Below, piece by piece: positions 1 through 8,298 of a DNA stretch of 64,000 bases (positions within the stretch are counted from its first letter, which is position 1; each line of letters opens with the position of its first letter). Made by a program: the position numbers and the translations under genes. Source of the DNA: Jiella endophytica. Its GTDB lineage: Bacteria; Pseudomonadota; Alphaproteobacteria; Rhizobiales; Rhizobiaceae. Location of the stretch: positions 421,382 to 485,381 of the forward strand of contig NZ_SOZD01000005.1 of the NCBI RefSeq assembly GCF_004519335.1. The letters are read 5' to 3'. Under the pieces are notes generated by a model. It was given only the letters and a program-made list of their open reading frames with translations, was not told the origin of the DNA and searched no databases.

Positions 1-2
1 GG

Positions 3-1295
3 GCGCCGGTCGAGGCACGGCTCTCTGCCGAGGCCCGCGAGGCCATCCGCCTGTGCGACGAACTCGCGGCCTATCCCGCGGACCGCAACCGGCCGGCGGG
101 AATCGTCGGCGTCTCCTTCGACGATCTGAATGCCGATCGTGCCGTGCCCGCCTGCCGGTCGGCTGCGGCAGTACAGCCGGATTCGCCGCGCCTGCAATTT
201 CAGCTCGGCCGGAGCCTCGACAAGCTGAAGCGCTATGACGAGGCGCTCTACTGGTACGAGAAGGCGCTCGCCGCCAACTACGCGCCGGCGCAGTCGAATA
301 TCGGCTTCATGTATCAATACGGCCTCGGCGTAACGAAAGACCCGAGCGAAGCGATCAAGCACTACAGGAGCGCCGCCGAGCGCGGATATGCTCCGGCGCA
401 GTTCAACCTTGCCGAGATTTATGCGGAGGGAGAGGGCGTTCCGCGCGACGATGCCGAAGCCTTCCGCCTGTACGGCCTGGCCGCTGCCCAGGGCGATGCC
501 GATGGCCAGCGCAAGCTCGGCTGGATGTACGATCACGGTCTGGGCACGGCCGAAGATGATGCTGCGGCGGTGCGGCTCTACCGGCAGGCGGCCGACCAGG
601 GCGATGCATCCGCGCAACGACTTCTCGGCTGGATGTATGCCAACGGGCAAGGCGTCGAGAGAAACGATGGGGAGGCGCTGAAATGGTATCGCAAGGCGGC
701 GGACCAGAATGAACCGGCGGCGGTGCGCCTGATAGGTTGGATGCACGAGAACGGCTACGGCGTTGCCGAGAGCGCGACGGAGGCCGTGGCGTGGTACCGC
801 AAGGCTGCCGATCTGGGTGACGCCGATGCGCAGCGGGAAGTCGGCTGGGCCTATGCCAACGGCACCGGCGTCAGCAAGAACGAATCCGAAGCGGTCAGGT
901 GGTACCGCAAGGCGGCCGACCAGAACGACGCCGCGGCGGAGCGGCTGCTCGGCTGGATGTATGCCAATGGTCTCGGCCTGCGAAAGAACGAAACCGAGGC
1001 GGTCAAATGGTACCGCAAGGCCGCCGAAAAGAACGAAGCCGCTGCCCAGAGGCTGCTAGGCTGGATGTATGCGACAGGGCGGGGCATTCGCGAAGACGAT
1101 GCCGAGGCGATCAAATGGTACCGGAAGGCGGCCGAACAGGACGAGCCCCAGGCTCTCTACAATCTCGGCGCCATGTATCAGTCGGGTCAAGGTGTTCGGA
1201 AGGATCTCGCCGAGGCGGCGAGATGGTATAGCAGGGCCGCAGCCGTCGGCCATGAGGACGCCCGCAAGGCGCTTCAGAGGTTGAAGAAGTCCTGA
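3..1295 (+). CDS. Sel1-repeat (SLR) protein, 5' end outside window
   Basis: The frame is open from the first bases of the window, so the start codon lies upstream and only the C-terminal ~430 residues are seen. After a short TPR-like segment it holds about nine Sel1-like repeats of ~36 residues with the recurring pattern A-Q-x-x-L-G-W-M-Y-x-x-G-x-G-V and E-A-x-x-W-Y-R-K-A-A. Sel1 proteins are helical scaffolds for protein-protein contacts and are often periplasmic or envelope-linked in alphaproteobacteria. No catalytic domain is visible, and the partner cannot be inferred. The nearest downstream gene, 49 bases away, is a phospholipid-type transferase, which fits an envelope setting but proves nothing. 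Confidence 0.85.
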   Translation, partial: APVEARLSAEAREAIRLCDELAAYPADRNRPAGIVGVSFDDLNADRAVPACRSAAAVQPDSPRLQFQLGRSLDKLKRYDEALYWYEKALAANYAPAQSNIGFMYQYGLGVTKDPSEAIKHYRSAAERGYAPAQFNLAEIYAEGEGVPRDDAEAFRLYGLAAAQGDADGQRKLGWMYDHGLGTAEDDAAAVRLYRQAADQGDASAQRLLGWMYANGQGVERNDGEALKWYRKAADQNEPAAVRLIGWMHENGYGVAESATEAVAWYRKAADLGDADAQREVGWAYANGTGVSKNESEAVRWYRKAADQNDAAAERLLGWMYANGLGLRKNETEAVKWYRKAAEKNEAAAQRLLGWMYATGRGIREDDAEAIKWYRKAAEQDEPQALYNLGAMYQSGQGVRKDLAEAARWYSRAAAVGHEDARKALQRLKKS

Positions 1296-1344
1296 CGATG
1301 CGGATGGCGCCCGCAGGGCTGGCGACGAGGCGAGTGGAGTTGCA

Positions 1345-1950
1345 GTGCTCGACGCGATACTGAGGCGGAGGATCGATCCGCCGGTCGAGAGACTGGCAGC
1401 CCGGCTGGTGTCATACGGGCTCGGGGCGAATGCCGTCACGGTGGCAGGCCTTGCCATCGGCATCGGCGCGGCAGCGGCGATCGCGCTCGGCAGCCCGCTT
1501 GCCGGGCTCGTCCTCATCCTCGTCTCGCGGCTTTGCGACGGGCTCGACGGGGCGATCGCCAAACAGACCCGGCCGACCGATCTCGGCGGTTATCTCGACA
1601 TCACGTTCGACTTCGTCTTCTACGGTGCAATCCCGCTCGGCTTTGCGGCGCTCGACCCGGCTGAGAACGCCCTGCCGGCCGCCGTCCTGCTGCTGACCTT
1701 CTATGCCAATGGCGCGAGTTTCCTCGCCTACGCGGTCCTCGCCGAAAAGCGGCAGATCACCACCGATGTGAGGGGGAAGAAGTCGTTCTTCTTCTCGACG
1801 GGACTGGCAGAGGCCAGCGAGACGATCATCGCCTTCTGCCTTTTCTGCCTGTTTCCGGCGTGGTTTCCGGTGATCGCCTATGTGTTCGCGGCGATGACGG
1901 CGTGGACCTTTGTCACCCGCGTCTGGCTGGCGGTGAAGACGTTCGGGTGA
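1345..1950 (+). CDS. CDP-alcohol phosphatidyltransferase family membrane protein
   Basis: 201 residues with several hydrophobic helices. Residues ~65-89 carry the CDP-alcohol phosphotransferase signature (CDGLDGAIAK ... GGYLDITFD), with the Asp residues D65, D68, D85 and D89 that bind the metal and CDP. The usual Arg after D-G-x-x-A is Lys here, and the spacing to the Gly is one residue short of the textbook motif. The family moves a phosphatidyl or phosphoalcohol group from a CDP-linked donor to an alcohol in the membrane; the substrate cannot be told. The GTG start at 1345 has TGGAG five bases upstream. Confidence 0.8.
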   Translation: MLDAILRRRIDPPVERLAARLVSYGLGANAVTVAGLAIGIGAAAAIALGSPLAGLVLILVSRLCDGLDGAIAKQTRPTDLGGYLDITFDFVFYGAIPLGFAALDPAENALPAAVLLLTFYANGASFLAYAVLAEKRQITTDVRGKKSFFFSTGLAEASETIIAFCLFCLFPAWFPVIAYVFAAMTAWTFVTRVWLAVKTFG

Positions 1951-2029
1951 GGCCGCAAGCTGCTCGCCACGAGAACGCGACGTTTCCTCCGCGCGCCTGG
2001 GTCTTGGCAGTTTCACGCAGCGGCCCGCA

Positions 2030-2220
2030 CCCTCGCCCTTCGAGGCTCGCCCGATCGGAGATCGGTCTCGCACCTCAGGATGAGGGCGCTCGGGCTTCGC
2101 CGATGAGTGCGGGCGCTTTTCGCCAGACGAGAGGGCTCGGTTTTCGCAACCGAGAGCGCCGAGTTTTACCTAGCCCCTCATCCTGAAGTGCCGCCGCAGG
2201 CGGCCTCGAAGGGCGAGGGG
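2030..2220. repeat. Inverted pair of REP-like intergenic palindromes
   Basis: Unit one (2030-2086) begins CCCTCGCCCTTCGAGGC and ends CCTCAGGATGAGGG. Unit two (2174-2220) reads CCCCTCATCCTGAAG ... GCCTCGAAGGGCGAGGGG, which is unit one in the opposite orientation with a different centre. Such facing pairs of RIME/REP-type palindromes are typical of rhizobial intergenic DNA. Confidence 0.7.
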
Positions 2221-2244
2221 CGCCGGGCGCGAACGGGTCGGATC

Positions 2245-2275
2245 CCCTCGTGGTTTGACAGGCTCACCATGAGGG
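2245..2275. repeat. Third short palindrome near metZ 3' end
   Basis: CCCTCGTGG at 2245-2253 pairs with CCATGAGGG at 2267-2275 (8 of 9 bases). It is a separate REP-like hairpin 14 bases downstream of the metZ stop codon and may cap the metZ transcript. Confidence 0.5.
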
Positions 2276-2289
2276 AGTGGGAGCACGGA

Positions 2290-3486
2290 TCAGACAGCCG
2301 CCAGTGCGCCCTCGATGTCGTCCCACAGATCCTCGACGTCCTCAAGGCCCAGCGACAGCCGCACCAGGCCGTCGTCGATGCCGAGTTCGGCCCGGGCCTC
2401 GGGCGTCAGGTTCTTGTGGGTGGTCGTTGCCGGATGGGTGACGAGGCTCTTGGCGTCGCCGAGATTGTTGGAAATCAGGATGATCTCCAGCGCGTTGAGG
2501 AAGCGGAAGGCTGCCTCCTTGCCGCCGGCAATATCGAAGGCGACGAGGGTCGAGCCGGCCGCCATCTGCCGCTTGGCGATCGCATGGTCCGGATGGTCCT
2601 CGCGATGCGGGTAGAGCACCCGCGAGACTTCCGGCCGCTCGGCCAGCCGGTCGGCAACGGTCGCTGCGGCGGCGGTCTGGTGGGCGACACGCAAAGGCAG
2701 GGTCTCGAGACCCTTCAGAAGCGTCCAGGCGTTGAAGGGCGACAGCGCCGGGCCGGTATGGCGGTAGAAGTCGTGGAGGTTCTCGTCGATCCAGTCCTTC
2801 GAGGACAGCACGATGCCGCCGAGGCAGCGACCCTGGCCGTCGATGTGCTTGGTCGCCGAATAGACGACCACGTCGGCGCCGAGCGCCAAAGGCTTCTGGT
2901 GGATCGGCGTCGCAAAGACGTTGTCGACCACCAGCGTTGCCCCGGCGGCGTGGGCAATTTCGGCGACGGCGGCGATGTCGATCACCTCGAGCGTCGGATT
3001 GGTGGGCGTCTCCATGAAGAACACGCGGGTGTTCGGCCGCACCGCCTTCTGCCACTGATCGAGGTCGCGGCCGTCGATCAGCGTGCAGTCGACGCCGCAG
3101 CGCGCCATCACCGTCTCGACCACGTAGCGGCAGGAGCCGAACAGCGCCCGCGCCGCGACGACGTGGTCCCCGGCCTTCACCTGGCACTGGATGGCGGATG
3201 CGACCGCCGCCATGCCCGAGGCGGTGCCGCGGGCGTCCTCGGCGCCTTCGAGCGCCATCATCCGCTCTTCGAACATCCGGGTGGTGGGATTGGCGTAGCG
3301 CGAATAGATGAATCCCGGCTCTTCGCCCTTGAAGCGCGCCTCCGCGGCTTCCGCCGTGTCGTAGACGAAGCCCTGGGTCAGGAACATCGCCTCGGAGGTC
3401 TCGCCGAAGCCTGAGCGCGTTGTCCCGCCATGGACCATCATGGTCGCCGGCCTGAGGGGTTTCTTTTCGTCGCTTCGCTTCAGCAT
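2290..3486 (-). CDS. metZ: O-succinylhomoserine sulfhydrylase (MetZ type)
   Basis: 398 residues of the Cys/Met-metabolism PLP enzyme family (fold type I). The pattern YSATKHIDGQGR places the PLP Schiff-base lysine at about residue 213, and FIYSRYANPTTRMFEERM is the conserved N-terminal segment. The MetZ group condenses O-succinylhomoserine with sulfide to make homocysteine in methionine synthesis. The ATG at 3486 is preferred over the ATG at 3492 because GGAG lies six bases before it. Assignment as metZ rather than metB/metY rests on the riboswitch context and overall resemblance. Transcription is controlled by the SAM-II element and attenuator just upstream. Confidence 0.9.
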   Translation of the reverse strand: MLKRSDEKKPLRPATMMVHGGTTRSGFGETSEAMFLTQGFVYDTAEAAEARFKGEEPGFIYSRYANPTTRMFEERMMALEGAEDARGTASGMAAVASAIQCQVKAGDHVVAARALFGSCRYVVETVMARCGVDCTLIDGRDLDQWQKAVRPNTRVFFMETPTNPTLEVIDIAAVAEIAHAAGATLVVDNVFATPIHQKPLALGADVVVYSATKHIDGQGRCLGGIVLSSKDWIDENLHDFYRHTGPALSPFNAWTLLKGLETLPLRVAHQTAAAATVADRLAERPEVSRVLYPHREDHPDHAIAKRQMAAGSTLVAFDIAGGKEAAFRFLNALEIILISNNLGDAKSLVTHPATTTHKNLTPEARAELGIDDGLVRLSLGLEDVEDLWDDIEGALAAV

Positions 3487-3503
3487 CGTCATCTCCGAAC
3501 AGC

Positions 3504-3538
3504 AAAAAACCGGCCACTGCGATCCCGCAACGCCGGTC
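3504..3538 (-). terminator. Attenuator hairpin in metZ leader
   Basis: On the minus strand ACCGGC pairs with GCCGGT and is followed directly by a run of six T. It lies between the SAM-II aptamer and the metZ ribosome-binding site, the position expected of a transcription terminator formed when SAM is bound. Confidence 0.75.
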
Positions 3539-3565
3539 CTCCAGAACGTCCTCGTCTTCGGATCG

Positions 3566-3621
3566 GCCCTTTAGCGAGTTGTTTTACGTGGCTGCAAGCC
3601 GGCCGGCCAAATCACCACGAT
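3566..3621 (-). promoter_or_regulatory. SAM-II riboswitch
   Basis: The minus strand reads GTGATTTG, a GC-rich stretch, then GGCTTGCAGCCACG, AACAACTCGCTAAAGG. These are the conserved blocks of the SAM-II (metA-motif) pseudoknot aptamer known upstream of metA, metZ and metC in alphaproteobacteria. It is about 80 bases upstream of the metZ start and should turn metZ off when S-adenosylmethionine is abundant. Confidence 0.93.
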
Positions 3622-3717
3622 GGCTTTGCAAATAGCTCCGATGCGGTTAGGCGTCAATCCGCGAAAACTTGGGACATGGCCCGGCAGGCGGGCCGAGAGA
3701 CGAGAGGACGGCGCGAG

Positions 3718-4809
3718 GTGAGCGCGAGGCTGGAAGGGATTTTGCCGGATCGGGACATCGCGGCGCTGTTCGATGCGGGCGGGCTCGTCGCCGAGCGCGA
3801 GCGCGACGGCGACCAGATCCAGCCGGCCTCGCTGGACCTCAGGCTCGGGCCCGTCGCCTACCGGGTGCGGGCAAGCTTCCTGCCGGGCGGCGCCCATTCG
3901 GTCGCCGACAAGCTCACGCGCTTTGCCCTTCACGAATTCAGCCTTGAAGGCGGAGCAGTGCTGGAGACCGGCTGTGTCTACGTCGTGCCGCTGATCGAGC
4001 GTCTCGCTCTGCCGGCCGACGTGCGGGCGACGGCGAACCCGAAATCCTCGACCGGCCGTCTCGACATCTTCACCAGGGTGCTTGCCGACAATGCCCAGGA
4101 GTTCGACAAGCTGCCGGCGGGCTATCAGGGGCCGCTTTATCTGGAAATCTCGCCGCGCACCTTCCCGATCCTCGTCCGCGAGGGCTCGCGCCTGTCGCAG
4201 ATCCGCTTCCGCCGCGGCGAGCCGACCCTGTCGGCAGCGGACCTCGCGGCGCTCCATGCCGAGGCGCGGCTGACGTCGGCCGAGACGGTCAACATCTCCG
4301 ATGCGGGCATAGCCTTGTCGATCGACCTTGCCGGCGAGCCGGGCAGCCTCGTCGGCTATCGCGGCAAGCGCCACACCGGCCTCGTCGACGTCGATAAGCG
4401 CGCCGCCTATCCGATCGCCGACTACTGGGAGCCGATCCTTCGGCGCGGCAGCGGCGAGATCGTCCTCGATCCGGACGAATTCTACATCCTCGTCTCGAAG
4501 GAAGCTGTGCATGTGCCGCCGGACCACGCGGCCGAGATGACGCCCTTCGATCCGCTGGTCGGCGAGTTCCGCGTCCATTATGCCGGCTTCTTCGATCCGG
4601 GTTTCGGCCATTCGGCGGCGGGCGGCACCGGCAGCCGGGCGGTGCTCGAGGTGCGCAGCCACGACGTGCCGTTCATCCTCGAGGACGGCCAGATCGTCGG
4701 CCGGTTGATCTACGAGAAGATGGCGGCGATCCCCGAGCGGCTCTATGGCGCCGACCTCGCCTCGAACTACCAGGCCCAGGGCCTGAAGCTGTCGAAGCAT
4801 TTCGTCTGA
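3718..4809 (+). CDS. dcd: 2'-deoxycytidine 5'-triphosphate deaminase, long form
   Basis: 363 residues from the GTG at 3718, which has AGAGGA nine bases upstream; an in-frame ATG at 3676 is the alternative. The dUTPase/dCTP deaminase signature NPKSSTGRLD sits near residue 105, followed by conserved DNAQEFDKLP and SRLSQIRF. Alphaproteobacterial dCTP deaminases of ~360 residues are roughly twice the size of the E. coli enzyme. The enzyme makes dUTP from dCTP for thymidylate synthesis. It is divergent from metZ, sharing the region with the riboswitch leader. Confidence 0.88.
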   Translation: MSARLEGILPDRDIAALFDAGGLVAERERDGDQIQPASLDLRLGPVAYRVRASFLPGGAHSVADKLTRFALHEFSLEGGAVLETGCVYVVPLIERLALPADVRATANPKSSTGRLDIFTRVLADNAQEFDKLPAGYQGPLYLEISPRTFPILVREGSRLSQIRFRRGEPTLSAADLAALHAEARLTSAETVNISDAGIALSIDLAGEPGSLVGYRGKRHTGLVDVDKRAAYPIADYWEPILRRGSGEIVLDPDEFYILVSKEAVHVPPDHAAEMTPFDPLVGEFRVHYAGFFDPGFGHSAAGGTGSRAVLEVRSHDVPFILEDGQIVGRLIYEKMAAIPERLYGADLASNYQAQGLKLSKHFV

Positions 4810-4959
4810 TCAGCCTGCCACACCGGCGGCCGGCGGGTGGCGGTCCGTGACAGTCCTGCCGCGGAGACGGCGCGATGGCTATCCGGTCGCAGACTCTGCT
4901 TGACTGGCCCGTCAAAGGGCCTATCGCCTCGGCACGACTATCAGTGTGGGAACGGTATC

Positions 4960-6282
4960 GTGCAGGCAGAAACCATCTGTGTCGTCGGGGTCGGCTATGT
5001 CGGCCTGATCCAGGCGGTCGGACTCGCAAGCTTCGGGCTGAAGGTGAAGTGCGTCGACCTCGACGCATGCAAGATCGAGATGCTGAAGAAGGGCGTCCCG
5101 CCGATCTTCGAGGAGGGGCTCGACGAGGCGCTGAAAGAGACCATTGCCCGCGGCCTCATCACCTTCACCACCGACATTGCCGCGGCGGCCGACGCCGATC
5201 TGTTCTTCGTCGCCGTCGGAACCCCGACCAGCGAGCGCACCGGCAATGCCCGGCTCGACTATCTCGACGCGGCGGTATCCGACATTGCGGCGGTTGCGCC
5301 GCAAGATGCCGTCATCGTCGTCAAGTCGACCGTGCCGATCGGTACCTGCGCCGGGCTGCAGGCGCGGCTCGACCGCGACCATCCGGCCAAGCGCCTGCAG
5401 ATCGTCTCCAACCCGGAATTCCTCCGCGAGGGGACGGCGCTCAAGGACTTCTTCAATCCCGAGCGCATCGTCATCGGCGGCGCTGGCGAAAGCGCGCGCG
5501 AAAGGGTTCGCCGCAGCTACGCCGCCTTCGAGGAACGCGGCGTGCCGATGATCCTCACCGACACCTCGACCAGCGAGACCATCAAATACGCCGCGAATGC
5601 CTTTCTCGCGACGAAGGTCACCTTCATCAACGAGATCTCCGACCTCGTCGAGACCGTCGGCGGCGACATCGACCAGGTCGCCCGCGGCATCGGCCTCGAC
5701 AGCCGCATCGGCCCGCAGTTCCTGAAGGCCGGCCCCGGTTATGGCGGCTCCTGCTTTCCGAAGGATACGCTGGCGCTCGCGACCATCGGCCGGCGCCATG
5801 GCGTCCAGCAACAGATCGTCGAGACGGTCATCAGAATCAATGATTCGCGCCGGTTTCACATCCTCAAGCGGATCGAATCGGCGGTCGGCGACAAGCTCGC
5901 CGGCAAGCGGATCGCCGTGCTCGGCCTCGCCTTCAAGGCCAATACCGACGACGTGCGCGACAGCCCGGCGGTCGATCTCGTCCATGCGCTGCTGGAGGAG
6001 GGGGCGGACGTCAGGAGTTTTGACCCGGTCGCGAGGCTCGCCGTCGATCACCGCAGCTATCGCCAGTGCGACAGCATCGCGGCGGCCTGCGAAGGCGCCA
6101 GCGCCGTCCTCGTCGCGACGGAATGGGCGGAGTTCAAAAGCTTCGACTTTGCCGCCGTCGAGGCGCTGGTCGCGCGCCGCTACATCTTCGACATGCGACG
6201 AATCGTCGATGTCACCGCGGACTGGGTGCCGCGCTGGGACATCGAGCGGATCGGCTCGCCGCTGATGCGCGCCAGCCTGTGA
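4960..6282 (+). CDS. UDP-glucose 6-dehydrogenase family protein
   Basis: 440 residues. The N-terminal Rossmann motif is VVGVGYVG (residues ~8-15). The catalytic Cys is residue 265 in GPGYGGSCFPKD, and the C-terminal UDP-binding domain holds GLAFKANTDDVRDSP. The reaction is NAD-dependent oxidation of UDP-glucose to UDP-glucuronate, a precursor for exopolysaccharide or LPS sugars. The GTG start at 4960 has GGGAACGG upstream and gives the normal family length. It could also be another UDP-sugar dehydrogenase, as the substrate is not fixed by the motifs. It is the last chromosomal gene before the prophage. Confidence 0.9.
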   Translation: MQAETICVVGVGYVGLIQAVGLASFGLKVKCVDLDACKIEMLKKGVPPIFEEGLDEALKETIARGLITFTTDIAAAADADLFFVAVGTPTSERTGNARLDYLDAAVSDIAAVAPQDAVIVVKSTVPIGTCAGLQARLDRDHPAKRLQIVSNPEFLREGTALKDFFNPERIVIGGAGESARERVRRSYAAFEERGVPMILTDTSTSETIKYAANAFLATKVTFINEISDLVETVGGDIDQVARGIGLDSRIGPQFLKAGPGYGGSCFPKDTLALATIGRRHGVQQQIVETVIRINDSRRFHILKRIESAVGDKLAGKRIAVLGLAFKANTDDVRDSPAVDLVHALLEEGADVRSFDPVARLAVDHRSYRQCDSIAAACEGASAVLVATEWAEFKSFDFAAVEALVARRYIFDMRRIVDVTADWVPRWDIERIGSPLMRASL

Positions 6283-6284
6283 TG

Positions 6285-6318
6285 CGATGATCCCGTACCT
6301 GCGATGACCCCGTACCGG
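6285..6318 (+). repeat. 17-bp near-perfect tandem repeat
   Basis: CGATGATCCCGTACCTG at 6285-6301 is followed by CGATGACCCCGTACCGG at 6302-6318. It is just after the dehydrogenase stop codon. Purpose unknown; it may be a relic of an insertion-sequence end. Confidence 0.4.
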
Positions 6319-6473
6319 AGACATGGGTGACAGCATGTCGACACCCCGAACGGTTTGCTCAGGCACCTGAGCCGTCGGGGTCCGAAACCCGATGGACGAG
6401 TGCAAGCATATCGGCAGGGGCGCAGGGCCGCTCGTCCCCGTTCCGTCGCCGGCCGCGAGGCCGCCGAAACATC

Positions 6474-6502
6474 TTGCGTCGACCGCGCCCATTGGATAGG
6501 CA
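6474..6502 (+). promoter_or_regulatory. Original tRNA-Pro promoter, now orphaned
   Basis: TTGCGT at 6474-6479, a 17-base spacer and TAGGCA at 6497-6502 lie 15 bases before the tRNA-Pro half. The same layout (TTGCGC, 17 bases, TAGGAG) precedes the intact tRNA at the other end of the element. After integration this promoter transcribes only a tRNA 5' half and then the antisense strand of the integrase gene. Confidence 0.5.
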
Positions 6503-6508
6503 GTCTTT

Positions 6509-6550
6509 CGTCGGAGCGTAGCGCAGCCTGGTAGCGCACCTGAATGGGGT
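6509..6550 (+). repeat. attL core, 42-bp direct repeat
   Basis: Identical to 63882-63923. The match starts two bases before the tRNA acceptor stem region and stops in the anticodon loop (ending TGAATGGGGT). The next bases differ (GCTG here, TCAG in the tRNA). Integration therefore happened within or upstream of the anticodon loop. Confidence 0.95.
6512..6550 (+). pseudogene. tRNA-Pro 5' half (39 nt) left by integration
   Basis: The first 39 bases of tRNA-Pro: acceptor strand CGGAGCG, D arm, and anticodon stem and loop up to GGGGT. The 3' half is absent, so it cannot fold into a tRNA. It keeps its presumed original promoter upstream. Confidence 0.9.
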
Positions 6551-6587
6551 GCTGATGCGCCCGAATCCAAATCGGCAGCATTCTCAA

Positions 6588-7730
6588 TTATTTGTTGGCG
6601 GCTTGCGCGGCCTGCGTGGTGGATTGCGTGGGAGTCCCGGTCGCCGGGGTGCTCGCGGCTTCCATAGCGTGGCGCAGGTCACTCTGCGTGACGTGGGCGT
6701 ATTTCGTCGTCGTCGCTATGTCGGAGTGGCCGAGCAGGATCTGGGCGAGCTTGATGTTGCCGGAGGCGCGGACGAGCCGTGAGGCGGCGGTGTGGCGGGT
6801 GTCGTGGAAGCGGAAGTTGGTGACGCCGGTCTTGTCGATCGCGCGGCGCCAGGCTGTCTTGAAGCCCTCAGCCGTCAACGGATAGCGGTGGCCGCGAATT
6901 CGGGCGCCGCCGGTCTGGCTCGCTTTCTTTGCCCGGCGCGCCTCATAGGTGAAAACGGCCTCCGGATGATGGTCCTTCAGCGTCCAGAGCAGATCGAAGA
7001 CGGCGGCCGTCATCGGGATCGCCCGAATGCGGTCTCCCTTCCCGGTGACGGTGAGGGTGCGGTTGAAGAAGTCTACGCGGGACCAGCTGAGGCCGATAAT
7101 CTCGGCGCGGCGGCAGCCTGTGAGAATGGCGAAGACGACGGCCGGGAGATAGTCCTCGCGCAAGGCAGCGGAGATCTCGCTCTCTTCCTCGCGTGTCGCC
7201 TCGCGTACCCTCTCACGCGGCTCCTTCAGCTTGTGGCGGCGCCAGTCGATCGTTTTGACGCATTGCCCCCAGACGGCGCTTGCGCGGCGCAGGATCGCAT
7301 CGAGCGGCTGAGTGACCGTACGATTGACGGTGGCGGGGCTGATCAGCACGTCGGTCAATTCGCCGTCGCGGCGGCGTGCCACGGTCTCGCCGCGGCGCCG
7401 GGCAACGAGACGGGCGACGAGGGCATCGTCGATGTCTGCGATCGGCGTCCTGGCGCCGACATTGGTCTGCAGCCAGGCGAGGGTTCGCTCGGTATCATCG
7501 GAATTTCTGTGATGCTGGCCGACTTCCGTCCAATAGAGCGTCGCAGCCTCTCCAAAGGAGAGGGGACGGGCAGTGTTAATCGTCGACTCCCTCAGCTTCG
7601 CCTTGAGTTGGCGGAGGTATTCTTCCGCGTCGCGACGACGCGTGCATCCCGTCTGGCCTGAAAATCGATGACCGCGATGGTGGAAGTCGTAGGAATAGGT
7701 GTCGGAACCGCGACGCTTGTAGACCGACAT
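6588..7730 (-). CDS. int: Tyrosine-recombinase integrase
   Basis: 380 residues. The catalytic set is visible: Arg207 in TGCRRAEI, His309 and Arg312 in FHDTRH, His335 in LLGHS and the nucleophile Tyr344 in TTKYAHV. The N-terminal ~60 residues look like an arm-binding domain. It would integrate and excise the phage at the tRNA-Pro repeat that lies 37 bases beyond its stop codon. The start has AAGGAGG seven bases upstream. The first 139 bases overlap the 3' end of the HTH gene in another frame, which should tie their translation together. Confidence 0.96.
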   Translation of the reverse strand: MSVYKRRGSDTYSYDFHHRGHRFSGQTGCTRRRDAEEYLRQLKAKLRESTINTARPLSFGEAATLYWTEVGQHHRNSDDTERTLAWLQTNVGARTPIADIDDALVARLVARRRGETVARRRDGELTDVLISPATVNRTVTQPLDAILRRASAVWGQCVKTIDWRRHKLKEPRERVREATREEESEISAALREDYLPAVVFAILTGCRRAEIIGLSWSRVDFFNRTLTVTGKGDRIRAIPMTAAVFDLLWTLKDHHPEAVFTYEARRAKKASQTGGARIRGHRYPLTAEGFKTAWRRAIDKTGVTNFRFHDTRHTAASRLVRASGNIKLAQILLGHSDIATTTKYAHVTQSDLRHAMEAASTPATGTPTQSTTQAAQAANK

Positions 7731-7918
7731 TTCCGCGCCTCCTTATAGGCCTCGACGTCGGCCGGATCGTAACGCCGGTGCTCGCGCTTCCGGCCGCGGC
7801 CGACATTGACGTAGGGTATCAAGCCGTCATTGGTCAGCTCGCGCAAGTGGTCCTCGCAGATCGCCAGGCGCCGCGCCGCTTCCGACGGCTTGAGAAGATC
7901 GCAGTGCGCGTCAGCCAT
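7592..7918 (-). CDS. Excisionase-like helix-turn-helix protein
   Basis: 108 residues. The N-terminal ~60 (LLKPSEAARRLAICEDHLRELTNDG ... VGRGRKREHRRYDPADVEAYKEAR) form a MerR/AlpA-type winged HTH fold typical of phage Xis proteins and recombination directionality factors. The rest is low complexity and overlaps int out of frame. Placement directly before int supports an Xis role. It could instead be an AlpA-like transcription factor for int. Confidence 0.7.
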   Translation of the reverse strand: MADAHCDLLKPSEAARRLAICEDHLRELTNDGLIPYVNVGRGRKREHRRYDPADVEAYKEARKCRSTSVAVPTPIPTTSTIAVIDFQARRDARVVATRKNTSANSRRS

Positions 7919-8108
7919 GGCGCTTCATCGTTGTCTCGACGCTTCCATTCGTGGCGAGGGTCAGGAAGGCGAAGCCAAGCAGCGACCACCATCCCCAGTC
8001 AGCGAACGCGAGGCCAAGGACAGTCCCTGCGGCGGCGAAGATGGCGGCGATGTTCTGGAGCTTCTGCCAGCGCCAGCAGCTCGCCAGCATGGCGTGGTGA
8101 TCAGCCAT
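7911..8108 (-). CDS. Small membrane protein
   Basis: 65 residues with two hydrophobic stretches (~18-33 and ~37-52). It overlaps the start of the HTH gene by eight bases and its own start overlaps the stop of the upstream gene, as in a tightly packed phage operon. No family recognised. Confidence 0.5.
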   Translation of the reverse strand: MADHHAMLASCWRWQKLQNIAAIFAAAGTVLGLAFADWGWWSLLGFAFLTLATNGSVETTMKRHG

Positions 8109-8298
8109 GGTGCGAGACCTCCGTCAGCGAGTGGTCGGGCCCGGTCAGCCGGGAGCCGCCGGAGGCCTGACAGACGGATGGCGCGTAGCCGGCAGTCGTA
8201 AGGGCCTCGTCGACGATGCGGGCGATGTCGTCGACCACCGTCTGGTCGTCGCGGTCATCCTCGACCACGATGGCGGCAGCGATCTGAAACAGCTTCAC
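8101..8298 (-). CDS. Small acidic phage protein, function unknown
   Basis: 65 residues from a GTG that overlaps the gapR stop (GTGA). It has an amphipathic N-terminus and acidic [23 protein letters not shown]. No family recognised; it is kept as a gene because of the coupled start. Confidence 0.45.
   Translation of the reverse strand: MKLFQIAAAIVVEDDRDDQTVVDDIARIVDEALTTAGYAPSVCQASGGSRLTGPDHSLTEVSHHG

Larger units (their letters stand above)
1951..2289. other. Gene-free gap with palindromic repeats
   Basis: This 339-base gap between the phosphatidyltransferase gene and the 3' end of metZ has no convincing ORF. It is mostly filled by the three palindromic units listed separately, which could act as bidirectional terminators or mRNA stabilisers for the two convergent genes. 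Confidence 0.6.

Noticed and set aside
3571..4800. A 409-codon minus-strand frame opposite the dCTP deaminase gene
   Set aside because: It is the complement of a conserved enzyme gene and would also overlap the riboswitch.
6283..6480. Sequence resembling an insertion-sequence end (CCGGAGACATGGGTGACAG) after the dehydrogenase gene
   Set aside because: No transposase and no matching partner end in the window; recorded only as a 17-bp tandem repeat.
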